Shown here: positions 22,531 through 35,114 of the stretch, in pieces
Position numbering within the stretch: the stretch's first letter is position 1
Layout: each line of letters opens with the position of its first letter
Made by a program: the position numbers and the translations under genes
Notes under the pieces: model-generated
The model's input: the letters and a program-made list of their open reading frames with translations, nothing else
Told to the model about the DNA's origin: nothing
Database searches by the model: none
From: Aselliscus stoliczkanus
Lineage: Eukaryota; Chordata; Mammalia; Chiroptera; Hipposideridae
Assembly: GCA_033961575.1 (NCBI GenBank)
Contig: CM066733.1
Location: 65,036,921-65,100,920 of the forward strand
Length of the DNA stretch: 64,000 nt
Reading direction: 5' to 3'

Positions 22531-24750
22531 TATTGAGCATCTGAACTAAATAAATTATGCAAGAGTAGTTAGTGTTCAGTAAATAGGTATAAACTGGCTG
22601 ATAATTTATGAAGTTGCTGTAAAATATTTCTCCCAGAGGAAAGGCTGATTGTGAGGACAGAAATGAAACAATAAAAACATAGAAGGCAAAAAATATTTTA
22701 AAAATTTCAGATAAATATGTAATGTTAGTTGAATAAACCTTGACCTCTCTCCAGGTCTCAGTGAACACATTATCTTGAGCCCCAATAGTGACCAAAAAGA
22801 GCAGCCAGCTAAGGGGTGAGCAACATCCTTGCAGGCAATTTTCACAAGAGAGTACATAAAATCACCCTTCTCAGCTAACACTTGATATATGTTGTCACTA
22901 CTAGCATTTAATTTCAGAAAGCTTCAGGAAAAGCAATTGTATCATAGCAAAATCTGGAAAGAAACATAGAAGTCCACCGGGTCCTGAGCAAAGTGCTTGT
23001 TCATTTACTTACAACTCACAGGTTCCCTAAATTAGGAACTCCTATTCCTATTCCTGTTAGAAATTCTCTTTGTTAGAAATTCATCTTGAGTATATCTTAA
23101 CTGAAAGGAAGCACTTAGAAAGTAGGAAAAAAAAACAACAAGGGAGGATGTCTACATTGTTGAAAAAAAAAAAAGGCAGGTGGTAAACATTTTTTCCCTT
23201 AGGCAGAAGCCAAAAAAAAAAAAAAAAATACAGCTTCTAGTGAGGTTTTCTCTCCAAAGAGAATATAATAATCAGCTTCATGTATTATGCTGCTTGGCAA
23301 TCTTTATCCAAAGATGTACAAATTCAAAAACCCACATGTCATCTCTTCTCTCACTGTTTTTCCTCACTCTCCTGTAAGCCAGTACATCACAACAAGACAC
23401 AGGTTGAAAAGATGCAGCCAACTAGAAAAGTCATGTGGGCAGACACATCTACTTCAGTACAGCTTGATTCACATTCAACAAGACAAAATAAAAGAATGCA
23501 GTGACCTACCTTTCTCTCCTGTGGTTTGCAGGCTCCTGAACTTGAACTCTCTCCTGGAGACCTTCCCAGGACCCTCTTAGGTGAGATGAAAGTTAAGATC
23601 CTCCCATTCAGTCACACAGCCACGGGAGACTGGGTTTTCACAAAACCAGACTTCAGATCCTCAAGGCTCCCACGGACCTTAGGGAACAGAGGTGAACTGC
23701 CTTCTGCTCTGTGATGCAGGAAAAAGCTGGGAGACACAGTGTGGCTGGAGGTGGGGGCGGAGGCTGGGGGAAGGGAAGTAATATGGGAACTGTAATAAAT
23801 AAGAGATCCTCTCCACATGATTTCCTGTATTTGGTGCCTGTTGCCTCTCTCCTGGCTCCCTAGAGGAAATAAGAAATTTAAACTTGTCCTTTGGCCACTG
23901 GAAAGAAGAGAATAAACATGGTAAGAACCATGAAAATGAGAATGAACAGGGCAGCAGGAGGGGAGCTGATGGGCCAGCCAGCTTTACCTTTTCCCCAAGT
24001 GCTTTCTTCCTGAAGTTTCTCCAAGTGTTTAACTCTGCAAAAGTCAAGAATACCCTCATACTCTTCCACTGAGCTGAAGCATTTTCTGGCCTCAGTCCAT
24101 CTGTCATGCTGTGGAGGCACAGGGGAGAGGCAGGTCAAAACAGGCCCCAGAAGAGTCTGTTTGCCAGCCTAGGGCAAAACCCACTAGGCTGTGTCTTTGG
24201 AACCACTGTTGACATCCTGTGTCTAATTTTAGAACAACTCCTAAAGTTCTGCAGCCATTTTGCCCTGGGGTTTAAAGAATAGCCTGAGGACAACCATCTA
24301 CAGATTGCTGGAAACAAGACCCTCTACATAATTTGTGGGGCTCAATGCGAAATGAAAAATACAAGGCCGCTCATTCAAAAATTAAAGATTTCAAGATGGT
24401 GACAACAGAACATTAAATCAAGTGAGGGGGGTGGGCGGGGCTTCTTCCTTTAGTATGAGGACTGTATGCAACTGTTCAGGTTCCATATCCATGCAGCCAG
24501 TCCTGGCTCTTGGAAGAAGGCTGGAACTATGGATGTGTTGGTTTTAAACAGCAGAATAATCAGTAGATTACCACCATTTTATTCGGCAGAGTGGCAGTCA
24601 GCCCGTGAACAGCAGTGCACTTGGAGGCTGGTGCAAGGAGGGACAATGCTGGCTTGTGAGTGTGAGCAGGCACAGACCACAAATGTATCACTGATGTGAA
24701 ATCACACCAGCGGTCTCCTTGCTGATATCCCCCTCCCCACTGTCAGGGCA
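22531..24750. other. Intergenic, low repeat content, poly(A) runs
   Basis: Contains A runs at about 23129, 23163 and 23211-23228. Minus-strand frame 22292-22795 (167 codons) crosses into the hAT repeat, so it is not a gene. A short exon-like segment lies at 23532-23580. Confidence 0.45.
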
Positions 24751-24754
24751 ATCT

Positions 24755-25215
24755 CTCTCAAATGCAACCCTCATGATATAATGATTCACATGCTTAAAAT
24801 CTTTCAGTCATGTAAGAATAAAGGCCAAACACTAACATGGCTCACAGCTCCTTTAGGACCCGACTCTGGCTAACCTCTCCTACCTTATCTCAAAGCCCAT
24901 CTTCACCTGCCCTCTTCTCACCCCCTTCTCATTCCCTCCTTCCCTACCTTTCTCTATGCATGGACACTCTGTGAACAATGCCGTCCCTCAACCCCCAATC
25001 CTTCAAATTTTGTTTCCTCCAGAACATATTTTTTGTATGCCTGGGCCCCTGTGGTGTTTTTCCTTAGCAAACCATGCTTATTTCTCTCTTAACACTCATT
25101 AACTTAAAGCAGTGGAAACCAGTCCACTTGTCCCCGTCTTCTGTAAGGCTATAAACTCTGTGAAGTCATGGACTGTGCTTCATTCATTGTATCCCTACAC
25201 CTAGGACCCAGGAGG
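24755..25215 (-). repeat. LINE-2 remnant
   Basis: Reverse-complement LINE-2 text, including the AAAATCTTTCAGTCATGTAA and AAGGCCAAACACTAACATGG region, then CTATAAACTCTGTGAAGTCA. Confidence 0.65.
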
Positions 25216-27393
25216 GTGTGATTTGTATACGTTTCATGTTAGTAGGGGGAGCATTAGTTACAGTTATCACCTTTGGGGGGAAAGGGACAACATAGAACTC
25301 AGAAGAAAATGTAAGATTGTTGCTATGGTTTTACCGTTCAAACTCGTGCACAGTGGAGCAATTTCACAGGCGATATTGTAGTGCTGTTGTTTAATACTTA
25401 TTAAAATGCCGTTGTTTGTCATGTGCCGTAAGTCCTGTTCTCCTAGGGACTATACCAGAAGGTGGCCTCTGGTTAGAAAATGAAGCTTTAGACATGGCAG
25501 GCAGGAGGGAGGACTGAAGTTTGTAAGACTGAAGAAAAATGGCTGGAGGCGAGAAGAGAGGAGAAAGCAGGGGATGCCAAAGGGGAGGGTGGAAAGGAAA
25601 GAGTGAAGGAGGAGGGAGGGAAGTGGGAGGAAGAGAGACAGCGATAAAGACAGAGAGGTGGGAAGAAGCAGGAACATCCAGCAAAGATTAGAAAACAGCA
25701 GGGTGGAGGATGAAGGGAAAACTACTCTCCAGGCCAGCTTTTCGTCCACCAACAGCTACTGCAGCAGACTCCAGGCTCCCTGCCTGGTTCCTGGATCTTT
25801 CCTGTGTTCCCTGAGAAATCAAGTCCGTGTTTTCTAAAAATCAAATGGCAGGAGGGGGTCAAGGACACGCCACAGTGCTGCTGTTATGACACAGAAATTA
25901 GCTTCTGTGTTTTGCTTGGGTTTTGAAACAACTTTAAAGCGACCTAATCATTTTTCATTTCATGGTTTGGAACACTTCCGTGGCAGTGTTACTACTAGGA
26001 TTTCTGATCATGTATCCTGGCTACTTCTGATGGTTCCTCCGAGTCAAAAGGCCATTTTGAGTATGTCTAAGGGTTGTATTTGGCTGAGAGGCTTCAGTTG
26101 AGATTGTCTGATGTGAGTACAAACTACAGTAGCAGAGATTCATTATCTAACATCTATAAAGTTCATCTAAATATGCATGATTCTGGCTATCTAGTTTTTA
26201 AAATTAATTGTAATTTAATGTATGCATGTATCTATATGCATGTATCTAATAAAACAAAGATAGTTATTAAAGCAATAGTTTGAATTTCCTTCATGGTGTC
26301 TCAGTTTCGATCCTCGTTTGTGGATTTTGCTTCCCCTGCAAATAGAATAGTCAAGAAACATGTAGAAAGCCTTTAAAGTGGGAAAAGATGACTTGGGAGG
26401 GTCCTCTCAATAGAATGTGGGAGTTCTGTCTAGCAGAGCCTTTGTGAGGAGCTGAGGAGCTGAATCCACAGGATCTACACGTTTGATGGCCTTTGGCTAT
26501 TTTCTAATTTTGAAAGATGTAGAAATTGATAGTAATACAAATGATGCTTATCCGTAGAAATACAACTGAATTTTCTCCAGTAAAGATACTATTGATTTCC
26601 ACCCTGTAGAAATGATTATTCCAAACATTCCATTTAACTGCTGTATATGATGTTATGTCTCTACATATATGCATCTATTCACAAATTCGGTTCAGCATTC
26701 CTGATTGCCTACATAAATGTCTAGTCTTGAAATTTTCCTTTGAACCGGTGATAACATCTTACTGTCCCTTCATTAATTAATAAGTTAAATAAAATCCTCA
26801 TCCCTTGTTCATTTTATATTTGTATGAGAGCAATGATTTCACCTTTTGGTAAATGATCTTTTAACAGAAGTTAGGTGATAAACAGTAAATGTAGGAAGTT
26901 GTGTTAGAAATTTGCAGTGATAGAACTCTGTTTTCTTCAAGGTTTTGCTTAGTTTTTGTTGGTTCCCTGAGTATGTAAAATAAAAACAGGAAATAAATGA
27001 AGCATGATGATTATCAAAGTGAATGACAAAACTGCTTCCGCTGAACAATTAGGAGGGGACAGCACTTCGATTAGGACAGAAACACTGGCAAAGCCCAACA
27101 TGTACAAAACCATCACTGGACACGGGGCCACCAGGTAGGACAAAAGTATGGAGGCTTGACTCATAGTAGTTTGGAAGTGAGAAGAATTTGATACACAAAG
27201 GGCATATATTTCAGTGTTCAATAGTTCTTTAAAACAGTATTTTCAGGAATTCTAGCTGCAAAGACAACCATCTAAAAATATCTTACTGTCAATCAGCTAT
27301 ATAGCAAACTCTTCAACAAAAGGGACAGTGGCACTTTGTCTGGAAGAACCCAGATTATATCAGTATATTTGTGTGGTTTGGTTTCTCTTTAAT
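25216..27393. other. Intergenic, no gene recognised
   Basis: Includes a purine-rich stretch at about 25540-25650 (GGAGGGAGG-like). Small frames only. Confidence 0.5.
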
Positions 27394-27406
27394 ATTGATA
27401 TCTGTA

Positions 27407-27514
27407 GCCGGCCGAGTGGCGCAGTGGTTAATCGCTGGCCTGGGAAGCCAGCAGCCCCAGTTCAGTCCCACATATGAGGGCCAGTGACACTGCCCTCAAA
27501 AAAAAAAAATAAAA
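27407..27514 (+). mobile_element. tRNA-derived SINE, family A, short form
   Basis: GCCGGCCGAGTGGCGCAGTG through CAGTGACACTGCCCTC and poly(A). A perfect 13-bp TSD (ATTGATATCTGTA) lies at 27394-27406 and 27515-27527. Confidence 0.94.
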
Positions 27515-27527
27515 ATTGATATCTGTA

Positions 27528-28284
27528 TTTTTAATTGATGTGACTTTATATATATATGAAAGTCATGCAATGATTTATTTTTAAGGAATGGTATGGTCAA
27601 TTAGTTCAAGTTTCTTATTAAAGATCTTAGTACCGAATATTCAGGTAACCATAAAGACTTTTTGTTTTGTTTTTTGGGTTTTTTGTTTGTTTGTTTTTGA
27701 AATGAAATTTGTAATTAATTCCATTATTTGGAGGGTGAAAAGTAACACACCTAACAGCTTAATGAGGAAGAACAGATGGTTTCCTGAGAAGAATGATTCC
27801 TGACTTTGAAGGAATCGTGAGAAGTATAAACAACATGGCAATTACCAGAACAAATGTGATTTGTTAGATGCTGAAAAATCACTTACCACAGAAATGTAGT
27901 ACGTACCAACAGCACTTAACCACAAAAGTGGCACCTTTTCTGTATGAGCTTGCAGTGCCTCGTGAAGAAAGAATCAGTCATGCCAGCGTGGTACCACCTA
28001 CATTAGAGGTGAGGCTAGTCTCGTTCCATTAGCCATTTTTCTCTTTGCCAACTACTATCACATTTGTCATGGAAGATGGAGCACTAAGAGGGGATTACTA
28101 AGTTCTAAGACTTTCATTATTTCATTGAGAGATTAAAAGGAAATGTGTATTCCATCTTATCAAATCTGTCAAAAAGGGAGCATATGCGAGAAACATCAGT
28201 AGGATTGTTGTTGGGGGGACAAAAATCTACCCTAAGTAAGACCATTATTATATGCTTCCCTGGAAAGTAAAGATGTTAGGAAAA
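27528..28284. other. Intergenic, nothing recognised
   Basis: AT-rich; a (GTTT)n-like tract lies near 27660-27700. No gene. Confidence 0.5.
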
Positions 28285-28331
28285 CTTGAGAGAGAGAGAA
28301 AGGAGGAAGGAGGGAGGGAGGGAGGGAAGAC
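28285..28331. repeat. Purine tract, (GA)n to (GGAG)n
   Basis: GAGAGAGAGA grading into GGAGGGAGGGAGGG. Confidence 0.9.
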
Positions 28332-28364
28332 AGGAAGACGTAAGTCATAGGTCCAAGAGTTTGG

Positions 28365-28845
28365 GGAACAAGGAATTCTCATACACTGCTGAGTGATTTA
28401 GGGGGAATTAGGAACTCTCACACAGCTAAGTGAGTGTTATTGGTCAGTTTCTTTGGAGAGCAATTTGGCAACATCCAGCATAGTTCAAAATCTGGTCGCT
28501 GTATATATTCAAGAGAAACCCTTGCCTATATATACAAGGAGAAAATACAAACGTGTTAATTGCACTACTCTTTGTTATTACTAGTTAAAATCTGAAAGAA
28601 CATATATATACATCAGTAGGGAAATGGATTTAAAAGTTAGTATTATTACAAGGATAGTGAACTAGATCTATAGGTATTAACATGGATAATTTTTTTAAGT
28701 GGAAAAAAGTCATGTGCAGAAAAATATACGCACAAGGGTATATAATTTAAAAAATACACAATGCACCCCAGGAGAAGAAAGTTATGGAATAGGACTAAGC
28801 AGGATATAAAAGTGATTTTCCATTCTGTTCTATGTCTTTGGTACA
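28365..28845 (+). repeat. Old LINE-1 ORF2/3' fragment
   Basis: Old LINE-1 text: AATTCTCATACACTGCTGAG, GAGAGCAATTTGGCAACATC, then ATACATCAGTAGGGAAATGG. The last matches the LINE-1 passage for small frame-coded counts of AAATGGATAAA type. Frames broken. Confidence 0.65.
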
Positions 28846-29889
28846 AAATAAGAAACAAAAATAGTGAAGTATCAATGGTTTAATTCTGGATGGCATTTAA
28901 TCAGATACTTGTTTTTCTCTATAGTTTATCTTTTATTTAAAAAAAAAAAAGCAAAGTCACTAAAATATTATTTTAAGAAATAGAGATATTTTCAGTCATA
29001 GATTAAACACATTCTTTTTCCATCTTCCACCTGCAATGGTGGTAGGGAAAAAAAGTTATTAGGGAAAGAGCTCTAGGGAAAATCATAATTGTCGTCAATC
29101 CTTGATGAAATGAAACTACCATCCTTGGTTTGATCTCAGAGTTGCTCACTTCCTCCATGTGAAATGGAACCCCATGTCCTCAGGCACAGTATTGCCCACT
29201 ATGTCGTGCCATGTAAACCAACCATTCTGCAGCCTCTACTCCATGTGCCCTTTGAGACAGTTCACAAGAGAACTTGTAAAACCCCACCGAACACAGCTGA
29301 ACATTTCCCAAAGACAACTTGCTTTGAAAATGTATGTCTTTTAGGAAGTTTGAGAAAAAAATTTTATTTAGATGATGTAAAGAGGAACTTGTTGTAACAA
29401 TCACACTTAGACATCCTGCATCTGAGCATCAATCCTGTTTTGTTTGGTTAGTAGAGTTCCAGTAACAAACCAGTGTGGGTTGAGAGTACCCTAAAGGAAT
29501 TGTTTATTTGTTTGTTTGTTTGTTTGTTTGCTTTTGGTTAGAGTAGAGATAGAGGAGGAAGCTGTGGCTTTGTGAGAAATAGCCTAAATTTCTCTCACCT
29601 CTGAATTTTCTATTAGGTAAGAGATGGTCCATGTCTCACACTCACTCCCAGCCTTCCCATTCCACACATCAGATGGAAAAGTGAGTGAAAAAACCACCCA
29701 GCATGCACAACACAGGCCTGGGTCAAAGGCCTCCCTGCTTCTCAGGAGTCTCTGCCTCCAGTTCCCCTTCTATCTCCCTGGGTGTCCCATTTTTGTCCCC
29801 ATACCTGCCCCCCTCCACTAAGCACAAAGCCTTCCCTCTCCATGTTACCCCTCCATTCCTCTCATACTTATCAATCGCCCTGGTTAATT
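28846..29889. other. Intergenic with (GTTT)n
   Basis: A (GTTT)n microsatellite lies at about 29501-29535. No gene recognised. Confidence 0.5.
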
Positions 29890-30480
29890 AACTGTCAGGT
29901 TAATTTCCTTAAAGCACCATTATGATTTTGATACTCCCTTCCCAAAAATCCTTCCATGACACCTGTGTTGCACTCACACACTGCCAATCAAGAAGCTTTA
30001 CTCTTTAGATTGTCATTCAAAGGCCGGCTGAGTGGCATGGTGGTTAAGTGCTGGCTTGGGAAACCAGCGGCCCTAGTTCGGTCCCACATATGAGGGCCAG
30101 TAACACTGCCCTCAAAAAAAAAAAAAAAAAAAGGCAAGGTTTAGATTGTCATTCAAAACCCTCACAGTCCATGCCCAGCCTACCTTTCCAGCATAACTCC
30201 TCTCTTTCATACTTAGCTTTGGTTCTAGACCCAAATGAATCTCCTTCACTCCCTCCAACCAGCCTTGTCTTTTCCTTGCTGCAAAGAGCTAGGCTTATAG
30301 CTGGAGTGATCCATCAGCGTCAAATAGGTCAACATACCCAGTATAAAGTCCAGCCCTGCACTCACCTTTCTCTGATAAATGGTGCCAGGCATAATCTCTC
30401 TTATCACTACAACCCTTGAACACATATTGTCTGTATCACCTTAGCAGCTCTTCCCTGTCTTATATATTATCTACTTATAA
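29890..30480 (-). repeat. LINE-2 remnant, split by a SINE
   Basis: Pyrimidine-rich reverse-complement LINE-2 text on both sides of the SINE at 30022-30139; the 18-bp TSD duplicates part of it. Confidence 0.6.
30022..30139 (+). mobile_element. tRNA-derived SINE, family A, short form
   Basis: GGCCGGCTGAGTGGCATGGT through AGTAACACTGCCCTC and a poly(A) tail with a GGCAAGG end. A perfect 18-bp TSD (TTTAGATTGTCATTCAAA) lies at 30004-30021 and 30140-30157. Confidence 0.94.
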
Positions 30481-32509
30481 TTTTGTAATCCAATGGTTCA
30501 AATAATAATATAAATAATACCCCAAACTCATCGAGTGTTGACTATATGCCAAGCCCTTGACATATTAACCTATTTAATTCTCCCAACAAACAATCCCATG
30601 GCATGATTGCAGCCTTTTCTACAGGATAGCAAAAGGAATGGCTGGCCCAGAACTCTCTCACCTTCTGTTCCTCTGGGATCCTCAAGAAGGTGATATGGGC
30701 AGAACTGACTCGTTCTGAGCATCCTTACTGGATGCTGCACTGAAACCAGCATCAGATGACTTCTGCCAGGTTATTGTTCTTGGTTCCTGCTTTTGAACCG
30801 TACATCTTTCATTTCCCCAAAGCCCCATTAGCATAAGGCTGTTGGGTGGAACCAATGTTTGTGTTTGTTTTTGAGATCTGAGAAAAGGGAGACAGTAATT
30901 GCATCAAGGCTATAAAAACAATTTATATTGATCACTGAAATCATTGTCCTAAAGGCCCTCACCACCACCACAGGGAATTTTTCTGGCCAGTGTTCTCTTG
31001 AAGCCTCCATCTACATCATGTGCTTGGGCTTAACTTCCTTCCCAGGGCCTGACAACTCCCTCATCCTTCTCTCCTGGGTTCCATCTTCTCACTTCATGAT
31101 GCAAAGTAATTCATCTCTCTTCACGTTTTGTACCCACTCACCCAAATGGCCAGAGGTTTTCAGCTGTCACCTCCAAAATGACCCAAGTGAGGTATGTTTT
31201 CAATAAGCATCCATCTTTATGCTACTCCCTTAGAAGGCTAAAATACTTTTATCAATTTAAATAGCAACATTTTATTTTTCTTCCTCACCTGTGTATACCT
31301 TATCTTCCTGGTATATGCATGTCTTATCTCGTATACTATATTTTGAGCATCTTGACTACATCTTTTAACCCACTTTGTATTCCTCTTTGTGTCACATACT
31401 TTTGAATAAATAAATTAATGAGAGAGAGAATGATAAAAGGCATGAGGACAAGGGGATTTTAAAAAGGATAAAAAGAATGGAGGACTGATTTCTATCAATG
31501 ATTGGAAAAACTTAGAAGGCTTCTTTTTCATAGTTGGAGATGACCCAACACTGGGAGATAGAAAAGGACACAGAAGTGAAATTCAGCAAAAATGTAATCT
31601 GTAAATATTGAACATCTTAGGAAATCATGTGAGGTATTTACCCCCAACTCCTTCTTTTTGGAATGAACAAAGTAGGAAAAACAAGCCACCAATAAGGTCC
31701 CCCTGGACTGAACCCTCATGCCATAGCGTGGGCAGCACTCAGTTGAAACCACATCCTCTGGTTTATCATTGTTGAAATAGCCCTAAAGTTAATATTTCGG
31801 TTTATTCCCATGGGATGACTTCCACTCTCTCTGTCTCCATAAAATGTCAGTTCATGTCTCAGAAGTAGTCATTTTCCCAGCTATTAATTCTTCAAATCAA
31901 GTAGAATTTATGAAAATATGCTCTTTATTCCTCTGTGGCAATCAAAGTAATTTCTTCATTTCACATGCTTTATTCTTAATTATTCCCAGCTACTTTAGGG
32001 AAAAAATCTGCCAACATCACCAAAGATTTGACAGTCCTATTTCAGTTTGTGTATCAGGTTTTGTTCTCAACACTAGAGACACAAGCAACTCAGAATCTAC
32101 GCACTTAACTAATTCCATAACTATTTAAGTTTAGAAACACTTTCACTTCAGAATCTTAACCTTATTGAGAGTATAAAAACAACTTTAATGTAATTTGGAA
32201 AAAATTATTATCTATTATTATCTTAATGGTCCTCCCCAATGGAAATGAGGATAAGGTAGTTTGGAAGTCACAAAAAGGCTCTATTATGAAACACAATCAT
32301 TAATTTGGGAATGCAGAATATATTTTTAAGAAAAAGGAAATTTCTGACACAACAGAAACAATTGCTATCATTTATTGGTTACTTATCTTGTACTGGATAC
32401 TATGCTGGGTTGAATGATATTCCACTGAATACTGATAACAATTCCAAAAGATAGGAAACTAAAGCTCTGAGAGGTTATGTAACTTAGTCGTGTCCCTTAG
32501 CTATGCTTT
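30481..32509. other. Intergenic with old repeat traces
   Basis: LINE-2/MIR-type traces at about 30505-30600 and 32360-32490. No gene recognised before the PES1 retrocopy. Confidence 0.5.
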
Positions 32510-32523
32510 AAAAATGAAGAGTT
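32510..32523. repeat. Target-site duplication, left copy, of the PES1 retrocopy
   Basis: AAAAATGAAGAGTT, identical to 35115-35128. The pair brackets the retrocopy and gives its ends. Confidence 0.93.
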
Positions 32524-34694
32524 GCCCCTACAGCGTGTAGCCATGGGAGGCCTGGAGAAAAAGAAGTACGAACGAGGCTCTGCCACCAACTACATCACAC
32601 GAAACAAAGCCCGGAAGAAGCTGCAGCTGAGCCTGCCCGACTTCAGGTGGCTGTGTATCTTGAAGGGCATTTATCCCCATGAACCCAAACACAAGAAGAA
32701 GGTTAACAAGGGCTCCACAGCAGCCCGGACTTTTTACCTTATTAAAGACATCAAATTCCTCCTCCATGAACCCATTGTCAACAAGTTCCAGAAATACAAG
32801 GTGTTTGTCCCAAAGCTCCGAAAGGCCTATGGGAAGCGTGAGTGGAACACTGTCGAGCGTCTGAAGGACAACAAGCCCAACTACAAGCTTGACCACATCG
32901 TCAAGGAGCGGTACCCCACGTGCATAGTCTCTCTCGGGACCTGGACGACGCCCTGTCCATGTGCTTCCTCTTCTCCACCTTTCCCCAGACTGGCAAGTGC
33001 CATGTGCAGACCATCCAGCTGTGCCGCCGGCTCTTTGTGGAGTTCCTGCACTATGTCATCATTGCCCGGGCCCTGCGCAAGGTCTTCTTGTCCACCAAAG
33101 GCATTTACTGCCAGGCTGAGGTGCTGGGCAGCCCATCGTGTGGATCACTCCCTAGGCCTTCTCCCACGACCACCCGACAGACGTGGACTAAAGAGTCTTG
33201 GCCACCTTCACTGAGTTCTATACCACCCTGCTGGGCTTCGTCAACTTCCGCCTCTACCAGTCACTCAACCTGCACTACCCACCCAAGCTCGAGAGTCAGG
33301 CCTACATACAGGCAAAGGCCCGTGAGGACAGCTACGCGTTGGACTCAGAGCTCTATGGAGAAACTGGCAGCCCTGAGTGCCAGCCTGGCCTGCACGGTGG
33401 GGTCTGCAGAGGAGGAGGCCGAGGTGGACGAGTTTCCTGCCGATGGGGAGATGATGGCACGGGAGGAGGACCGCAGGAAGGAGCTGGAGGCGCAGCAGAG
33501 ACACAAGAAGCTCTTGGAGGGCCTGAAGTTCTTCCTGAACCGTGAGGTGCCCCGCGAGGTCTTTCGTCATTAGGAGTTTTGGGGGGGATGTGTCCTGGGA
33601 CAGGTCTCTGTGCATCGGTGCCACCTACGACGCCACAGACTCCTGCATCACCCATCAGATTGTTGACCAGCCTGGGCAGCAGACCCCCATCATCGGCAGG
33701 TACTATGTGCAGCCCCTGTGGGTGTTTGACTCTGTAAATGCCCGGCTTCTCCTCCCTGTGGCAGACTATTTCCCTGGGTGCAGCTGCCCCACACCTTTCA
33801 CCCTTCGTGTCAGAGAAGGAAGGAGATTACATGCCCCCCGAGAAGCTGAAGTTGCTGGCCCTGCAGCGAGGAGAGCACCCAGGAAATATGAATGAATCTG
33901 AAGAGGAAGATGAGGAGGACGACACTGATGGTGACGCAGAGGGAGAGAGTGAAGAGGAGGAGGAAGAAGATGTGGAGGCTGGTTCTGTAAAGGAGGAAGA
34001 AGCCCAGCGAACAGCCCTGGAGGAGCATAGGATGGAGGGGAAGAATCCCAGGGTGATGGCAGGCACCGTGAAGCTGGAGGCCAAGCAGCGGCTGGCCCAG
34101 GAGGAGGAGAGCGAGGCCAAGCGCCTGGCCATCATGATGATAAGAAGCGGGAGAAGTACCTCTACAACAAAATCATGTTTGGCAAGAGGCGCAAAATCCG
34201 CGAGGCCAACAAACTAGCAGAGAAGCGGAAGGCTCACGATGCGGCTGTGAGGTCCAAAAAGGCCAAGAAAGCAAGGCCAGTGTGAGAGGTGGCAGCCTCT
34301 TGATGGGCAAGGCCAGCTCCTGTCGGCTGGACTTGGCACAGGCAGGCCAGAGGACTCAGGCTGGGTGGTAGACCAGAGTCCCAGAGCCTCTTCTGTTTTC
34401 ATCCCCCTCCTACCCCTGCCAGCCCCAGTTTCCTCTCAGGCTCTCTGGCTGGGCCCGTAGGCAGTCCCGGCTTCCCTTGGATGGAGCTCTGCTTGTGGCT
34501 GGCAGAGAATACACCTCTGCCTGACCCAACTCTTACCTCCCAGGTGTCAACATTGAGGAGAGGGTACCAGCCAGCCCTTCACTGGCTGCTCCCATTCATC
34601 TTGGCTTTCTGTGGACCCCCTGCCCCCCACACACATTGTTACACCCACGTTTCTCCCCGTTCTGTGATGGGGGGAGGGTAGGGAAACATTTGTT

Positions 34695-34700
34695 ATTAAA
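34695..34700 (+). promoter_or_regulatory. Proximal poly(A) signal copy (ATTAAA) in the PES1 3' UTR
   Basis: ATTAAA followed about 20-40 bases later by a GT-rich stretch (GAGTTCTGTGTTCATG), as at a functional cleavage site. The retrocopied transcript ran past it. Confidence 0.6.
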
Positions 34701-34892
34701 CAGCTGAAGTTTTGCAGCCAACTGAGTTCTGTGTTCATGAGCTTTCTTGGGGTTGGAGAAGGGCCACCTAGTGCCCTGTGCTCCAGGCTGAATCAGCTGG
34801 TTATTTACTGAGAAGGGGCTGGGCAGTGCTCAGAGCTCTCTGGATGTCCAAGGTCCCCTTTGGACCCAAGGATGCCAGAAGGTAGATGCAGA

Positions 34893-35098
34893 GGTTCTAG
34901 GCGTGGGCTCTGAAGTCAGTTTGCCCTTGGTTCACAGTCCATCCAGCCCAGACACCTTTCCTCCGTGGACCTGCTTTCTCATGTGTAAATTGGGGGTAGA
35001 AATTCTGGAGCCTTCCTCCCAGGGATGTATGGAGGTGTTTCATGGTAATGTTAAGAGACTCAGTAGTGTGAGGTGTTTAATAAAGTGCTCAGTAAATA
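34893..35098 (+). repeat. MIR SINE inside the PES1 retrocopy 3' UTR
   Basis: GGCGTGGGCTCTGAAGTCAG, GACCTGCTTTCTCATGTGTA, then AATAAAGTGCTCAGTAAATA at its end match MIR. It lies within the mRNA copy, so it was part of the parent transcript. Confidence 0.75.
35079..35084 (+). promoter_or_regulatory. Distal poly(A) signal (AATAAA) used by the retrocopied mRNA
   Basis: AATAAA lies 16 bases before the poly(A) tail that starts at about 35100, in the 3' part of the MIR element. Confidence 0.85.
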
Positions 35099-35114
35099 CC
35101 AAAAAAAAAAAAAA

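Larger units (their letters stand above)
32524..35114 (+). pseudogene. PES1: Processed pseudogene of PES1 (pescadillo)
   Basis: PES1 acts in the nucleolar PeBoW complex (PES1-BOP1-WDR12), needed for 60S subunit maturation (family knowledge). This copy is an intronless image of the mRNA. The ATG at 32543 opens [20 protein letters not shown], and the pescadillo N-terminal region runs in frame to about 32920. Matching sequence then continues through the BRCT region (about 33560-33850), the acidic Glu-rich stretch (about 33895-34010) and the basic C terminus to a stop at 34283-34285. Frame changes occur near 32921-32934, 33127, 33351, 33565, 33780 and 34140. Stops TAG 33153 and TAA 33189 replace Tyr codons. 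The 3' UTR, a poly(A) tail and a 14-bp TSD complete it. Length (about 581 codons) fits a PES1 of about 588 residues. It cannot make pescadillo; the parent gene is elsewhere. Confidence 0.97.

Noticed and set aside
22292..22795. 167-codon minus-strand frame
   Set aside because: Its end runs into a hAT MITE and LINE-2 sequence and it resembles no protein.
26949..27221. Hydrophobic 90-codon minus-strand frame resembling a membrane segment
   Set aside because: Too short, no receptor motifs, and the AT-rich composition explains hydrophobicity.
27407..27480. tRNA gene-like sequence with A and B boxes
   Set aside because: It is the head of a SINE with a TSD and poly(A), and it recurs many times; it does not fold as a mature tRNA.
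32522..33573. Two long open frames (230 and 217 codons) that look like genes
   Set aside because: They are consecutive pieces of the PES1 retrocopy in different frames after 1-base losses; no intact product is possible.
33810..34135. Antisense open frames across the Glu-rich region
   Set aside because: Shadows of the acidic PES1 repeat (GAG/GAA codons read backwards).
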